Source of the DNA: Amyelois transitella
Taxonomy: Eukaryota > Arthropoda > Insecta > Lepidoptera > Pyralidae
NCBI RefSeq assembly: GCF_032362555.1
Contig: NC_083534.1
Span: forward strand, 1,888,001-1,952,000
Direction of reading: 5' to 3'
DNA: 64,000 bases
Position 1 is the first letter of the stretch, and every line of letters starts with the position of its first letter. Made by a program: the position numbers and the translations under genes. Shown here in pieces: positions 20,422-31,518 of this stretch. A model generated the notes under the pieces. That model saw only the letters and a list, made by a program, of their open reading frames with translations, was not told where the DNA came from and searched no databases.

Positions 20422-21390
20422 GTCTGGAATGACCTTAAGTGCCGGGTGCGGGCTAAATTGGTCAGCATTAATGCCAGCCTTCAAGCGACAGGAGGTGGTC
20501 CAAGCACTGCCACATCCCTGACGCCACTTGAGGATAGGATTGCAAATATCCTAGGCAGAGATGTTGGCCCCTTACCTAATGTCAGACAAGATCCATTTGC
20601 ATTAGTACCTAAATGTAAGACAATTTAAGTATTTATTTATTTTTTATGGTTTAGTGAATGAATTAATTCATAAAGCATAAATTCATAATCAAAATTAAAA
20701 TTTTAGGAGTCAATGAATGAAGAGAATCCAGTGGAGAGTATTGAGGAGTATGTTGTTACTGAAGAAATGAAACCTCTGGATACAGTGTAAGGCAATTTTT
20801 CTTAGGACTTTAATTTTATTGATTGGTCTACCATCACAGTTTTTTTTGCCAATATTAAAATATACACATACTTTTATATTTTTCAGGATACAATTAAAGT
20901 CTGCCATACAGGAAAGCCCTATAGTAGGTAATGTGGCGCAGGATGTTAGTGAGCCTGCACAAGAAAATGTTGAGCGGCTGTCTCCAATGCCTGTGCCAAT
21001 AATAGAACATGTACCTCCTACACCTGGACCTTCCGGTAAATTTCTTTATTTGCATTCTAAGTAAAATTTAGTGAACATTAAACAGTATATAATATACTAA
21101 TTATCTTTTTGTAGGAGACAGAAGTAAGTTAAGGGGGCGAAGGCAGCAGAGGACTACTGCTGCAGCAAGGCATAAACATGTACCACCCCCGCCGGCTCAA
21201 TGTATGTATTAAATAAAAAACTAAGAATTATCTATGTATCAGTAACTATCACTATATTGCATAAAACTTTATAACACAATAAAGAATTAAACCATCTTTA
21301 TTTTTATTTTAGCTAATAGGACAGCATTAGATGAGTCACGGGTTATGATAATGGAGATAGAAAAAATGAGAGCTGGGGGCCAATCGCGGT
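20422..21390 (+). pseudogene. Myb/SANT-like partner gene of a Harbinger element, N-terminus missing
   Basis: At least five exon-like blocks with splice signals can be followed. Block 1, about 20424-20610, reads VWNDLKCRVRAKLVSINASLQATGGGPST...LEDRIANILGRDV, the second half of a NAIF1-like Myb/SANT domain with its TGGGP signature. The others are 20707-20788, 20886-21034 (TSAIQESPIVGN-like acidic linker), 21115-21200 (a basic RGRRQQRTTAAARHKH region) and 21313-21390 (ESRVMIMEIEKMRAGG-like end). In this branch of the superfamily the partner is a Myb/SANT protein rather than MADF-BESS. It may once have joined the fragment at 18857-19073, with transposase debris now in the intron. Exon edges are approximate. 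Confidence 0.6.
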
Positions 21391-22209
21391 AAATTTAACG
21401 TATTAACAAAACAAACCAACAACCAACCGTTACGTTATGCATATTACGTATCGCGCTAATGGTCGAACGGAAACGGTTCAGCTTTGGTTTGGAAGATACG
21501 TTCATGGAACGTTCGATTAACGTTTGACATTTGGTTTGACCGAAGAAATGGCATCGCGCTATTTTTTGACAGCGGTTTTATCCTTAACAAAACCTAAAAC
21601 GTTTCGTTAGGCACGCTTAACCGCTGTCAAACGAACGATTTTGAATTATTTGGTGCAGAGGAACTTTTTCGACACAGCAGTGGCACGTAGTGGTTGAGAG
21701 TACAAAACTATTTAATTAATTTTTTTGCAAATAAAATGCTGGAAATGTAACATAATGTAATAAATGTGTCGGAAGCACAATTCCGAAAAAGATATCGGCT
21801 CTCTACAGACCAATTTTCTAAATTGGTCACTGAAATAAAGCCCTATATTTCCACCCCTTTACGGACAGATGGGCTCGATGTGGAGACAAAGATAAGCTCC
21901 ACCAAATTTTGTGATTCATACCTTAGGTATTAAGCAGTCATTTCATACATAACACAAGCTTTGTTTAGTTCAAAGGACAGATAGTAAATGTAATTGTATG
22001 GCACATTTATTATTATATATGATTTATTGCAGATTTTAATAGCCTTGTCATTTTACACGACTGGCTTGTACCAGACCCCAGTGGGAGACAGCAAATTTCA
22101 CCCTGCATCCCAAGCCAGCGTCAGCAAGGCCCTCGAGGAGGTGACAGTGGCACTAAATAGGCCTGAAATATTTCACAAATATGTGAAATTTCAATTAAGT
22201 CGCCATGAG

Positions 22210-22242
22210 AGGTCACTTTCGTTTCACTAAAACGAAAGTGAG
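22210..22242. repeat. Short perfect hairpin
   Basis: Arms TCACTTTCGTTT / AACGAAAGTGA with a 5-6 nt loop, inside a Harbinger transposase intron. Confidence 0.7.
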
Positions 22243-22659
22243 AACCTAATTTTAGTCATCATCGCTTAATGGTCTCGATATTTTTATATATACTTAGCTA
22301 CTTATTTCAGATTTTATAGATCTACAAGACAACCCGGGGTTCTAGGCTGTGTGGATGGAACATGTGGCAATTGTGACACCCCACGAACACGAGGAGCGGT
22401 ATTTTAACAGGAAGGGGTATCATTCCCTAAATGTTTTTATAGTAAGTACTTTCAATAAAGCATATGTACCTAAGAAAAACGTAAAGATTAAAGCAAACAC
22501 GCTGTCTTATTTATAGGTATGAATAGATTGGTTAAGGAATTTTAACTAACACGCTATAGAGGAACATAGAATGTACATATCACAACCCTTTAGCGCCCCA
22601 CTGCTGGGGCTTGGGTCTACTCTCATTATGAGAGTAGTGAACATAACAGACCAGAACAG

Positions 22660-22734
22660 TTAGACCAGAGTATATATATATTATGAAGCTTGCTATAGAA
22701 GCAAGCTTCATAATATGTATATACTCTGGTCTAA
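22660..22734. repeat. 34-bp-arm hairpin, pre-miRNA-sized
   Basis: Left arm 22660-22693 and right arm 22701-22734 pair almost fully around a 7-nt loop; the only difference is a TA length change. It lies in an intron-like gap of the transposase fragment, beside a small palindrome (ctactctcat/tatgagagtag) at 22618-22638. Most likely a MITE. Confidence 0.85.
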
Positions 22735-22978
22735 CAAGAAATGAAAGACCTGTTGCAAGTCCTAAAAATAAGTCCACTCAACCTTAGTCAGGTAGATGTC
22801 ATTTCAATTGTTTTAATTTTACAGTTATGTGACGCTGATCTGATGATCATGAGTGTAGACCCCAGTTACCCAGGGGCTACACATGATAGCAAAATTTGGG
22901 AAAACCACCCATTAAAAGGTTTAATGGAAAGACTTTATGAGGAGGAAGAAGACATTTACTTTTTAGGTAAATTAATTA

Positions 22979-23605
22979 AATAATAATAACAATTAATTAA
23001 ATTTACCCATTTTAATTGTGGGACTTCACCACAAACAGCCAGCAAGAAAGCCGTATTTTTCCGAAATAAATAAGCAAAAACGTTAAGAATTTCTCAGCAA
23101 TATTTGGATTTTGACTGAGAAAAAGCGATATTTACGGACGAAAAGTCGTTTATGCCATCGCAACACGGTAGGGGGCTTAGACAATGTAGTATCGCTTCTT
23201 AACGAAACGATGTCGAAGTTCTTTTTCGTCTTAGAGATAACGATAAACATTTCCTAGCCAATGTAACGCAATTGTCGCGATCGTTGTGTCGAACGGATCG
23301 TTCGATAAACAAACGAATATTGGCTATGGTACCGAAAATTTAGCTGTCAGTGTCAAATTGGAACAAAGAAAGCGGGATTATTCTAAAGTTTGAGTGTTTA
23401 CTGTGAGTGTGGTGAGTCGTTTTTAATTGATATTATTAATTCTTGACGCTTTTTAATAATCTTATAGCAAAACTTTGATAGTGTTAAATTATTAGAGTGT
23501 TTTTACATAGTTTTTACGTAGATTTCTTCAAAATTAAATAGAATCATTGTGATTGTAACTGTTCAAAATAAATATAGTTATTTTTTTTATTTTTAGTGTT
23601 AAAGA
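22979..23605. other. Element-end-like spacer
   Basis: No coding signal. Around 23100-23340 are CG-rich 'aacgaaacgatg/cgttcgataaac' words resembling those at 21470-21650, so this probably holds an end of a Myb/SANT-type Harbinger and the promoter of the next gene. Confidence 0.4.
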
Positions 23606-25021
23606 ATGGATTCTAGGGTAAGGGCAAGTCCCGAACAACTCTCAACTCTACTGGAGTATATGGAAAGGTACGTAAATCCGAGTTATTTTCCATTTCTTTT
23701 AGATTCAATCGTACAAAACTTTGGTACCACTTCAATCGCTAATGTAAACAATGACGCGATAATAACAATGAAGCATTTGTGTATTGAACCGTTGCTTATG
23801 TTACAGTCATGGGGACCTGGCTAGGCCTGTTGCAGGGGCACAAGGTCGAGTACGGTCAGACCAATTATGGTCTGATCTTACTTATATATATTAAATTCCG
23901 TTGGTGGTGGTGTCAACAAAACAACAGACAAGTGGAAAAAAGTAAGTAATGACTAGCAATTCTATTCCAATAGCCGTATTTGAAGAGTCTTTGTGATTAA
24001 TAAGTTCTTTCTATGGAAATTACTCAGATATTTAGTTACATTTAATAATCTTTTCTACATATTACATGCCAAGCAATTTGGATGTGGAACTGGTATAGAT
24101 AAAGTCACAAGTTACAATCTGCTTTGATGTGCAAATCAAGCACCTAGAATATCATATATTATTATCACATATGTGCAAGAAGATGTAACAGGGATGTTAG
24201 GAATTTTTCGGTCCAGTGGAGTTACCAATTTTCAACTTATGTGGTTGTATGCATACTTATGACTGATAATTCCAAAAAGGTATGGGCCGATTTAAAATCC
24301 AAGACAAAGAAAAAAGGTCTGACCTTGCGGCAACATGCCAGAGGGACTGGAGGTGGACCGGCTAGCCAGAAATCCTTGTCGCATTTGGAGGAAAGGGTTC
24401 TGGCTATAATCGGCCCAACAGCAGTGGAAGGACAAGACTCTATACAAGAGCTTGGATTTAGTGTATGTATTAACCTTATTTTCCAGTACCTCATGTAACA
24501 AAATTATTAGCTAAAAATCAATACTAAGGAGTCAATGAACAATGACAAACTATTGATGTGACCAATGACTCAAACGCCAATATTATGGAAGTTGAACGTC
24601 ATCAATCAAGTGACTCGAATCGCACTGTGTCACCATGTCTTCTGGAAAATTGGGATGGGCGTTTAATCAGTAAGACTCCAGAACCCACAGTAGACGACCA
24701 AGAAATCCAAACACGGAAACTGACGGAAGATGAGCAACAAATCGTTCAATATCCAATGGGAAATATGACTCCTGATGAACAAGATTATAAAAATGAAGAT
24801 AATTTACATACGACGCTGATTGATATCCGACCAATACCAAAAATAGTCCCAAACAAAACTAGTCTTAAAAGAAAAGTACAAAGATCTGAAATACTTACTA
24901 GCACCCCCATAAAAGAAGAACAAAGACAGAAAGAAGAAAGAAAACGCAAGAAATTAACAAAACAAGTAACATTAATAAAACTAAACCTTCGACTAGTTCT
25001 TCATACTAGTCGAAGGTTTCG
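23606..25021 (+). pseudogene. Myb/SANT-like (NAIF1-type) partner gene, one frameshift
   Basis: The ATG at 23606 opens MDSRVRASPEQLSTLLEYME. A 137-bp intron (about 23669-23805, GTACGT...TTACAG) is followed by SHGDLARPVAGAQGRVRSDQLWSDLT. A two-base TA expansion near 23890 then shifts the frame to LNSVGGGVNKTTDKWKK. After a second intron, VWADLKSKTKKKGLTL...TGGGPASQKSLSHLEERVLAIIG completes the domain. A later exon (about 24558-25021) is acidic then strongly basic (KEEQRQKEERKRKK), a likely nuclear localisation tail. Apart from the TA indel the gene is well preserved, and it is not the same copy as 20422-21390. Confidence 0.7.
24983..25019. repeat. 15-bp-arm hairpin at the end of the Myb/SANT gene
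   Basis: AAACCTTCGACTAGT ... ACTAGTCGAAGGTTT with a 7-nt loop, overlapping the last codons. Confidence 0.8.
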
Positions 25022-25034
25022 TATCGTTATTTAG

Positions 25035-25586
25035 TTCAAAAGTAAGTTTTATGCTGTTATTGTAAACATCCTTACAATAAAATGTTTAACCTTTTAAATT
25101 GTGTTACAACTTGGGTGTGTATTTATTTCAGCTTCTGATTGTGACATTTAATTGATATCTATAATTCGCGATTTAGTTTCATATTTTTAAAGTGTTTATT
25201 ATGGCGACTTGCCATGAAATTGCCTACCAAAAATGTGACCAAAGAGCCGGCTCTTTCGTGCCCGGGTCTTTCATAGCACCTTTATTTAAACCTTTCGTAT
25301 TTCATTTATGTTTTATTATAGATATAAAAATGTCATCAGAACAAGTCAACAAATTCAAGAAAACACGCGTTTCATCAATCGAAGAAGCAGTGAATGAAAT
25401 AGCGTGTCAAAACCAGTCAATAACAAAACCGCTTTACGAAGCAATGTTTGGTAGTCCAATGAAAATGCGCATTGCGACGTCAGCAATTCCGAAACATAAG
25501 AGTGAACTTTTAAGATGATCAAATTTAATGTTAAATAATTTAATAATATAAAAATCACTCAAATATATTAAATTTTTAGGTAATTT
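25035..25586. other. Spacer with an unassigned short open frame
   Basis: An open frame at 25330-25518 (MSSEQVNKFKKTRVSSIEEA...) with an ATG and a stop shows no family I recognise. The rest is AT-rich. Confidence 0.35.
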
Positions 25587-26095
25587 GATAGAAGAATAGT
25601 TAAGGAATAGGAAAGGTTACTTTTCTCTCAACGTACAAGAAGTGTGTAATGCAGCGACAACCGTGAACCTTACAGAAAAGATTTTAACCCATAGCACTTG
25701 AGATAGGTATAGAAAAAGATCTCAAATTTCTCCCGTTTAAGATTTAATCTATTTTTTTAAAGACATTTAACACTAAAATGATCTTAATGTGTGAAAAATG
25801 TTTGCGAGCAAAATTAAAAATAAAACGAAATCAAAAACAACAAAAGTGGTATGTCCCCCAATGCAGGTATACAAAATGCATTCATTCAAACTAAGTTTGA
25901 AGTCACGGTTAATATAAAAAAAAAATCTATAAAAAGCCCGAAGTGATACAGTTCATACCGGAGCTGTCAAAACTGTTATAAGCATAACATTTCAACTTAA
26001 ACTAACGGTAAAAATTGTATTTTCAAAGGCTTATGATAGATTTATAGGTTAAATATTGGCACCACACCCACCCTTTTTTCTATTAAAGTGTAAAA
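25587..26095 (+). repeat. Interspersed repeat, uninterrupted copy (copy A)
   Basis: This ~510-bp sequence (from 'gatagaagaatag' to 'ttggcaccacaccca') is repeated at 31519-31732 plus 35870-36173, where it is split by two transposons. Copy A therefore serves as an empty-site reference for both insertions. Its nature is unknown; no coding frame. Confidence 0.9.
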
Positions 26096-26214
26096 CTGGT
26101 TTGGGTGTACGAGCTATTGTGCTTAATAACTTAGTAGTAAGTTTTGTAATTGTGGTTTGTTATTTTTGTTGTTTTATTTCAATTTTTTTTTGATCTTACT
26201 TACTTAACTCTTAA

Positions 26215-28221
26215 CCACCTACGTGCGGTCTCTCAGACCGCAACGTATTTTTGAACCATTTTTTTTCTTTGTGTTGGTATCGTACGGCCGCGTGCTTCCA
26301 AGTACCTTTTCTACATGTCACTTAGTATCGCGCTTGCGCTCGGCGAGGGAACATGTGCGCGCGTTCGCTCTGGGTAAGTGAAAATCTTTTGCCAGCGGTC
26401 TCAGAGACCGCACGTAGGTGGTTGCGGGATTTTACTGTACTTATACATTTTATCTGTTTTAGTGGCAATATGAATAAAAACGACGAGAATATCCAAAGGT
26501 GGCTACAGCAGGAGATATCAGATGAAGAAGATTTACCAAATGAAGATTGTAGTGATGTGGAAGATAATGTAAGTGAGGATTACGCTCAGGTTGAAGACTG
26601 TGAATCTGAATCGGAATTGGAAGGAGATGAAGAGGACAACAATACAGTTCATTCTGAACCAACAGTTGCTTCAAGGTCACGTTCGCGTTCCAGGACGCCT
26701 CAAGTTGATAGTGACTCTTCAGATGATATTCCGCTTGCGCAATTACAATCCAGAAGTAAGCCAAGAAAGAAAAATTATTTTGGGAAAAATCGGTTTCGCT
26801 GGGCTTCTGTGCCTAATATCGCTCGCTCAAGGACACCACAGCATAATATTGTAAATCAAACGCCAGGTCTAAAACCAGTTTTCCGTGCAATGCTCAATAA
26901 TTCTACCATGCCATTGGATATATGGAGTCTTTTGTTTACCGATGAGATGCTGGAAAAAATAGTGCTTCATACTAATGAGAAAATAAGAAGAATTAGGCCG
27001 AAATACAAAAAACAGACGTGTGTTCAAGACTTGGACCTTATAGAACTAAAAGCTTTCATTGGGCTTTTGTTTTACACAGCGATTTTTAAGGAAAATCATG
27101 AGCATTACACGTCATGGTATAGTAGTGATGGCACTGGGATAGAGATTTTCCGATGTATTTTGAGTAAGAATCGATTGGAAGTTCTGCTAAATACTATTCG
27201 ATTTGACGATGCAGAAACAAGAGAACAACGTCGTGAACAGGATTTGGCTGCTCCTGTTTCAGAGCTCTTTCAGTCTTTAATACAGAACTTTCAAGACGTT
27301 TACCCAATTGGAACATGCGCTTGTATAGATGAGATGCTAGTGGCTTTCCGTGGGCGCTGTAAATTCAAAATGTTTATGCCAAAAAAGCCAGCTAAATATG
27401 GCCTAAAACATATGTGCATTACAGATGCAAGAAATGGCTACCTTATTAATGCCTATATATATCTCGGCAAAGATTCTGATGGGCTTACTTTGACCCAAGA
27501 ACAAAAGTGTCTATCAAAACCAACTCAAGCGGTTTTACGTCTGATTCCGCCAATCGAAAACTCAAATAGAAACGTCACTGCTGACAACTGGTTTTCTTCG
27601 ATCGAGCTGGTCAATGTTTTGAAAGAGAAGCACCTTAGTTTCGTGGGTACTTTGAAAAAAAATAAGCAAGAAATACCGCCAGAATTTAAACCATCTCGAG
27701 AGCGGGCAACAGGCTCTTCAATTTTCGGTTTCACCAAAGATATCACGTTGTCTTCTTACGTACCAAAGAAAAACAAGGCAGTAGTTATGGTGTCAAGCAT
27801 GCATCACACTGCAAGTGTTGATGAAAGTACAAAGAAGCCTGAAAATATATTATACTACAATCAAACTAAAATTGGAGTAGATCTACTGGACCAAAGATGT
27901 TCAAATTACTCCACTGCTCGTCGGACGCGCAGGTGGCCTTTGGCTATATTTTATAGAATGCTGGACATCTCTGTTTCAAACGCTTACGTCATCAATTGTA
28001 GCAACCAAGCACAGAAGACTGAAAGTCGATTTAAATTCATAAAGAAGTTGGCCGAACAGCTTACGAAACCACACATGGAACGTCGCGTAAAAAATGATCA
28101 CATTCCACGAGATGTCAAAAATTCTATCCGTCGTGTTCTGCAGATATCAGAAGACCTACCAACCTCTTTCACGACGGAAAAACTTGTTAAATATATATTT
28201 TTATTTTATTTTATTATGTAA
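26215..28221 (+). mobile_element. piggyBac element 2, 3'-truncated
   Basis: The left end is TTAA (26211-26214) followed by CCACCTACGTGCGGTCTCTC. An inverted internal copy of this repeat (GCGGTCTCAGAGACCGCACGTAGGTGG) is at 26395-26421. No second TTAA-flanked terminus was found downstream; hAT sequence starts by about 28322, so the right end is lost. Confidence 0.85.
26470..28221 (+). pseudogene. piggyBac transposase 2, C-terminal zinc domain lost
   Basis: The likely start is the ATG at 26470 (MNKNDENIQRWLQQE), just after an acceptor-like TGTTTTAG; an in-frame ATG at 26353 is followed by a GTAAGT donor, so it is probably untranslated. The 583-residue frame has an acidic N-terminus, an RSRSRSRTP stretch and the full catalytic core (CIDEMLVAFRG, TADNWFSS, GVDLLDQRC). 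It ends TTEKLVKYIFLFYFIM, where related transposases have the Cys-rich end-binding domain. Loss of that domain and of the right terminus suggests it can no longer move its element. Confidence 0.85.
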
Positions 28222-28459
28222 CCGTTTCAAGGCAACGAACGAACATCTATAATATTATTGTTAATAGTAATTTAAATTCTCATGTAAGTGACAACTTGTC
28301 TTTATGAGAATAAATGTCTTTAAACCATAGTGATCTCCAATTGAAATTATCTGTGGATTCTAAATCAGATATAGATGGTTGTATGTTGTGTGATGAACTT
28401 ATAAGCCTGTTATCCTTTTTGCCTGAACAGAATGTGGCTTTCAACGAATCCTTCTTTTG

Positions 28460-28650
28460 GTAGAAGGTTCTGTCGTCGATTCACTCATTAACGAATCGTT
28501 TTGTCGGCGAAACGTTCGTAGTAGAAAGGTTCTGTCGTCAATTCGCTTATGAATAAATCGTTCTGTCGGCGACTCGTTCGTAGTAGAAAGGTTTTGTCGT
28601 TGAACAACTCATAAACCAACCATTCTGTCGGCTGCTCATCCGGCACAGAA
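28460..28650 (+). repeat. Three imperfect 62-bp tandem units
   Basis: Units begin at GGTTCTGTCGTC (28466), 28528 and GGTTTTGTCGTT (28590), with CGTTCGTAGTAGAAA joining them. Inserted in or expanded from the hAT remnant. Confidence 0.8.
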
Positions 28651-28711
28651 ACATTTGTCGAAGTTAAGTTTCAGACTCGGCTTCCCCTGCTTATGTTTTA
28701 AATTTTATTAA

Positions 28712-31110
28712 CCTTCCTATACTCGCGCATTGGTCTGTGAGACCGACGAAACATTTTTTCAATATTTTTTTTGTTTTTGGCAACCCCAGCGACTCCATTT
28801 TTTTAGTAGCTGCCGGATTCGTTGCCAACTTCATTTTAGTGCACGCAGTGCGTTTGTGCGAAACGCACGTGTTGGTGTGTTTGGCGCCAATCGGTCCGTC
28901 AGACCGACGCGAGTATAGGCGTAACTTTTATCGTAAGTATAAAATTATTTTGTTTTTACTTTTATACTGTGTTTGTGTTATTTATTATGTATTTGTGTAC
29001 ATTTTGATCATTTTTATTACTTTCAGATATATATTATTATTATTACAAGATGGATGAGCGGGCAATTAGATTGCTTTTGGAGGAAGAAAGTTCCGAATCC
29101 GATTATGGGGATGAAAATGACAGTGAGGTGGAAGATTTTGTTGAGGTAAATGACGAAACTTATGACACCGAGCAGGATGGTGATGAAGAAGATGGCGAAG
29201 AGTTGGGCGAAGTGGAAAATGTTCAAAGTTCGCGAGAATTTTATCTTGGGAAGGATGGTCGGACACGTTGGAATAAAGCTCCTGCAACAACCCATGTGAG
29301 ACGACGCGCTCGAAATATTGTCACCCAGCTTCCAGGACCAAAAGGAGAAGCCAAGAATTTGAAGGAGCCAGGTGAAATTTGGAGGTTGTTTTTTCCGGAA
29401 AGCGTCATAAATCGAATTGTGAAGTGCACCAATGAGCATATAAATATAATAAAGTCTAATTTCGCAAGGGAAAGAGACTGTTCTGAGACTGACAATATAG
29501 AAATTGAAGCATTTCTCGGCCTTTTACTCTTTGCCGGAGTCAGAAGAAACAGTCGCTTGAATTCCAAAGATTTATTCAAAACTGATGGCTCGTCACCGGA
29601 AATATTTCGTTTGACTATGAACTGGACTAGATTCTGTTTATTAATGCGTTGTCTACGGTTTGACGAAAAAGATACGCGAGCTGAGAGAGCTGCTGTAGAT
29701 AAACTGGCTCCTATCAGAGATTTGTTTGAAGAAGTCGTAGCAGCCTATAAGAAATATTTCAGCTTATCTCATTATGTTACGATTGACGAAAAATTGGAGG
29801 CTTTTAGAGGTCGCTGTGGCTTTAGACAGTACATCCCATCAAAGCCCAATAAATATGGCATCAAAATTTACGCCTTGACAGACGCTAAAATGTTTTACAC
29901 CACCAAAATGGAAGTCTACGTAGGAAAACAACCGGATGGCGCCTACAAAGTGGATAACTCGGCTATGGCATTGGTTTCGCGGCTAAGCGAAGGTATTTAT
30001 GGAACTGGACGTAATATTACGTGTGATAATTTCTTCACGAGCATTCCTTTGCTGGATAAATTTGAAGCAGAGCACAGGCTATCCGTGCTTGGGACAATTC
30101 GCAAAAATAAGAAGGAGCTGCCTAAGACTTTTACGGAGATACGCGGCCGGGCAGAAAAGTCTTCTTTGTTCGGGTACCGAGGCAACTGCAGTCTTGTTTC
30201 TTATGTCCCTAAGAAAGGAAAAAATGTACTTCTTGTATCAAGCATGCATGATGATGACAAAATTGACGGGGTGACCGGCAAGCCCGAAATGATAATAGAC
30301 TACAATATGACCAAAGGAGGGGTCGACACTGTTGACAAAATGTGCGCGACATATAACGTTGCTCGAGGCACAAATAGGTGGCCCATGGTGGTGTTTTATA
30401 GCCTAATGAACGTCGCAGGTATAAACTCATTCGTGATATATATGTTGAACAATCCCGACAAGAAAATCAGTCGCAGGGTCTTCATTGAAGCTTTGTCATA
30501 CGACCTCATCAACGCGCAACTCCGACGTCGAGCTCTGATTACATCCTTGCCCAGAACCCTGAAGCTTAGGCTCGTCGAAATATGTCAGTTGGATGGTCCA
30601 GAATCTTCAGCAACCACCAATAACAACAAAATTGGACGCTGTGGATATTGTTCATCCAAAAAAAACCGCAAGACTCGTTACAACTGTGCCAAGTGCAAAA
30701 AATACTTTTGTTTGGAACATGCTACAATGGTATGTGCTGATTGTTACTGTGAAGCTGATAACCAAGTGAATCTGTGATTTACATATCTTATAGCTATTGT
30801 TTTTCAAAATAAGAAAGTTTATTTGAGTTTTTTTCTTGAAGAAATATGTTTTAGTTCTGTTTTTTTAGTACATAAGAAAAATATGTCAATTTTGAAGGCT
30901 GTTTTGTATGAGACTGATAGTCAAGTTAAATATATAATTAACAAGTTATAACATGATATGATTGTTTCATTATATCCTCTATTCTGAAAACAAAATATAA
31001 TCTTTATAGATTTTCATAGAAAAAAAATAAATGACAGCAGTTCAAACTATCAGTCTGTGAGACCGCGCGCGAGTGTAGGTGTAACAAAAAATCACGCGAG
31101 TATAGGAAGG
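28712..31110 (+). mobile_element. piggyBac element 3, structurally complete (2.4 kb)
   Basis: It is flanked by TTAA (28708-28711 and 31111-31114) with perfect 16-bp terminal inverted repeats CCTTCCTATACTCGCG / CGCGAGTATAGGAAGG. Subterminal GGTCTGTGAGACC-type palindromes occur near both ends (about 28731-28743, 28885-28898, 31050-31065). One full-length transposase frame lies inside. All parts needed for an autonomous piggyBac are present. Confidence 0.93.
29050..30777 (+). CDS. piggyBac transposase 3, intact
   Basis: The 575-residue frame starts at ATG 29050 (MDERAIRLLLEEE), about 25 bp after an acceptor-like TTTCAG, so a small 5' UTR intron (about 28932-29026) is likely. An acidic N-terminus leads into the DDE core with Asp residues at about 246 (TIDEKLEAFRG), 326 (TCDNFFTS) and 426 (GGVDTVDKM), close to the spacing of the cabbage-looper piggyBac. 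The C-terminus is a Cys-rich zinc domain (CGYCSSKKNRKTRYNCAKC...CADC). It enters the cut-and-paste reaction at TTAA sites. No stop or frameshift was seen. With its TIRs intact it could be active. Subfamily differs from piggyBac 1, closer to piggyBac 2. Confidence 0.95.
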   Translation: MDERAIRLLLEEESSESDYGDENDSEVEDFVEVNDETYDTEQDGDEEDGEELGEVENVQSSREFYLGKDGRTRWNKAPATTHVRRRARNIVTQLPGPKGEAKNLKEPGEIWRLFFPESVINRIVKCTNEHINIIKSNFARERDCSETDNIEIEAFLGLLLFAGVRRNSRLNSKDLFKTDGSSPEIFRLTMNWTRFCLLMRCLRFDEKDTRAERAAVDKLAPIRDLFEEVVAAYKKYFSLSHYVTIDEKLEAFRGRCGFRQYIPSKPNKYGIKIYALTDAKMFYTTKMEVYVGKQPDGAYKVDNSAMALVSRLSEGIYGTGRNITCDNFFTSIPLLDKFEAEHRLSVLGTIRKNKKELPKTFTEIRGRAEKSSLFGYRGNCSLVSYVPKKGKNVLLVSSMHDDDKIDGVTGKPEMIIDYNMTKGGVDTVDKMCATYNVARGTNRWPMVVFYSLMNVAGINSFVIYMLNNPDKKISRRVFIEALSYDLINAQLRRRALITSLPRTLKLRLVEICQLDGPESSATTNNNKIGRCGYCSSKKNRKTRYNCAKCKKYFCLEHATMVCADCYCEADNQVNL

Positions 31111-31378
31111 TTAAAGATCGCAACTTACAGGAATTGTATCCAAATGTATGGATAGCATTGCGAATATTACTGACTATACCTGTAACGGTTGTCAGTGGGG
31201 AAAGGAATTTTTCCAAGCTGAAGCTGATTAAAACATATCTGCGATCGACAATCTCTCAATCTAGATTAACAAACTAAGCAACTTTGTCAATCGAACATGA
31301 AATTGCAGAAAACATCAACTTTGAATGTCTAATAAAAGAGTTTGCCGATAGAAAGGCTAGAAAAGTGAAATTTTATTA

Positions 31379-31518
31379 GTTTATTAAACGATTTTTTTTA
31401 ATAGATGGTTATTTTATTGTACCCATTGCCTTTTTTCGTATGTACCTATTTGAATTGCAGTTAGGAGTCGCTGAAGAAATCTCGCCCAAGGGCGCTAGTA
31501 GTGCTAAAACCGGCACTG
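31379..31518 (+). mobile_element. hAT right terminus
   Basis: After the transposase stop the sequence ends '...cgcccaagggcgctagtagtgctaaaaccggcactg', a form typical of hAT 3' TIRs (CAGTGCCGG when read inward). The following 8 bp, GATAGGAG (31519-31526), correspond to GATAGAAG in copy A at the same place, marking the insertion point. The left end is missing. Confidence 0.7.

Larger units (their letters stand above)
21754..22978 (+). pseudogene. Harbinger transposase 4, N-terminal half
   Basis: Four exon-like blocks lie in order. 21754-21885 reads VSEAQFRKRYRLSTDQFSKL. 22045-22200 reads ALSFYTTGLYQTPVGDSKFH...VSKALEEVTVALNRPEIF. 22310-22440 reads RSTRQPGVLGCVDGT, then after a one-base shift VAIVTPHEHEERYFNRKGYH. 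22825-22967 reads LCDADLMIMSVDPSYPGATHDSKIW. Only the first catalytic Asp (CVDGT) is present. The gene stops at a donor-like GGTAAAT before the LGDSGY block that should carry the second Asp. It could be the missing partner of the fragment at 19690-20152. Confidence 0.7.
28322..31378 (+). pseudogene. hAT transposase fragments split by a minisatellite and piggyBac 3
   Basis: Fragment 1 (28322-28455) reads SDLQLKLSVDSKSDIDGCML. Fragment 2 (31115-31378) reads LYPNVWIALRILLTIPVTV, SGERNFSKLKLIKTYLRST and SIEHEIAENINFE, the hAT C-terminal dimerisation domain of the ZMYM/TTF-type group. An in-frame TAA lies at SRLTN* in fragment 2. The N-terminal domains and most of the nuclease core are missing. 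Confidence 0.8.

Noticed and set aside
26353-26469. 39 extra N-terminal codons on piggyBac transposase 2
   Set aside because: A GTAAGT donor follows the first codons and the region contains the inverted terminal repeat; an intron before 26470 explains it better.
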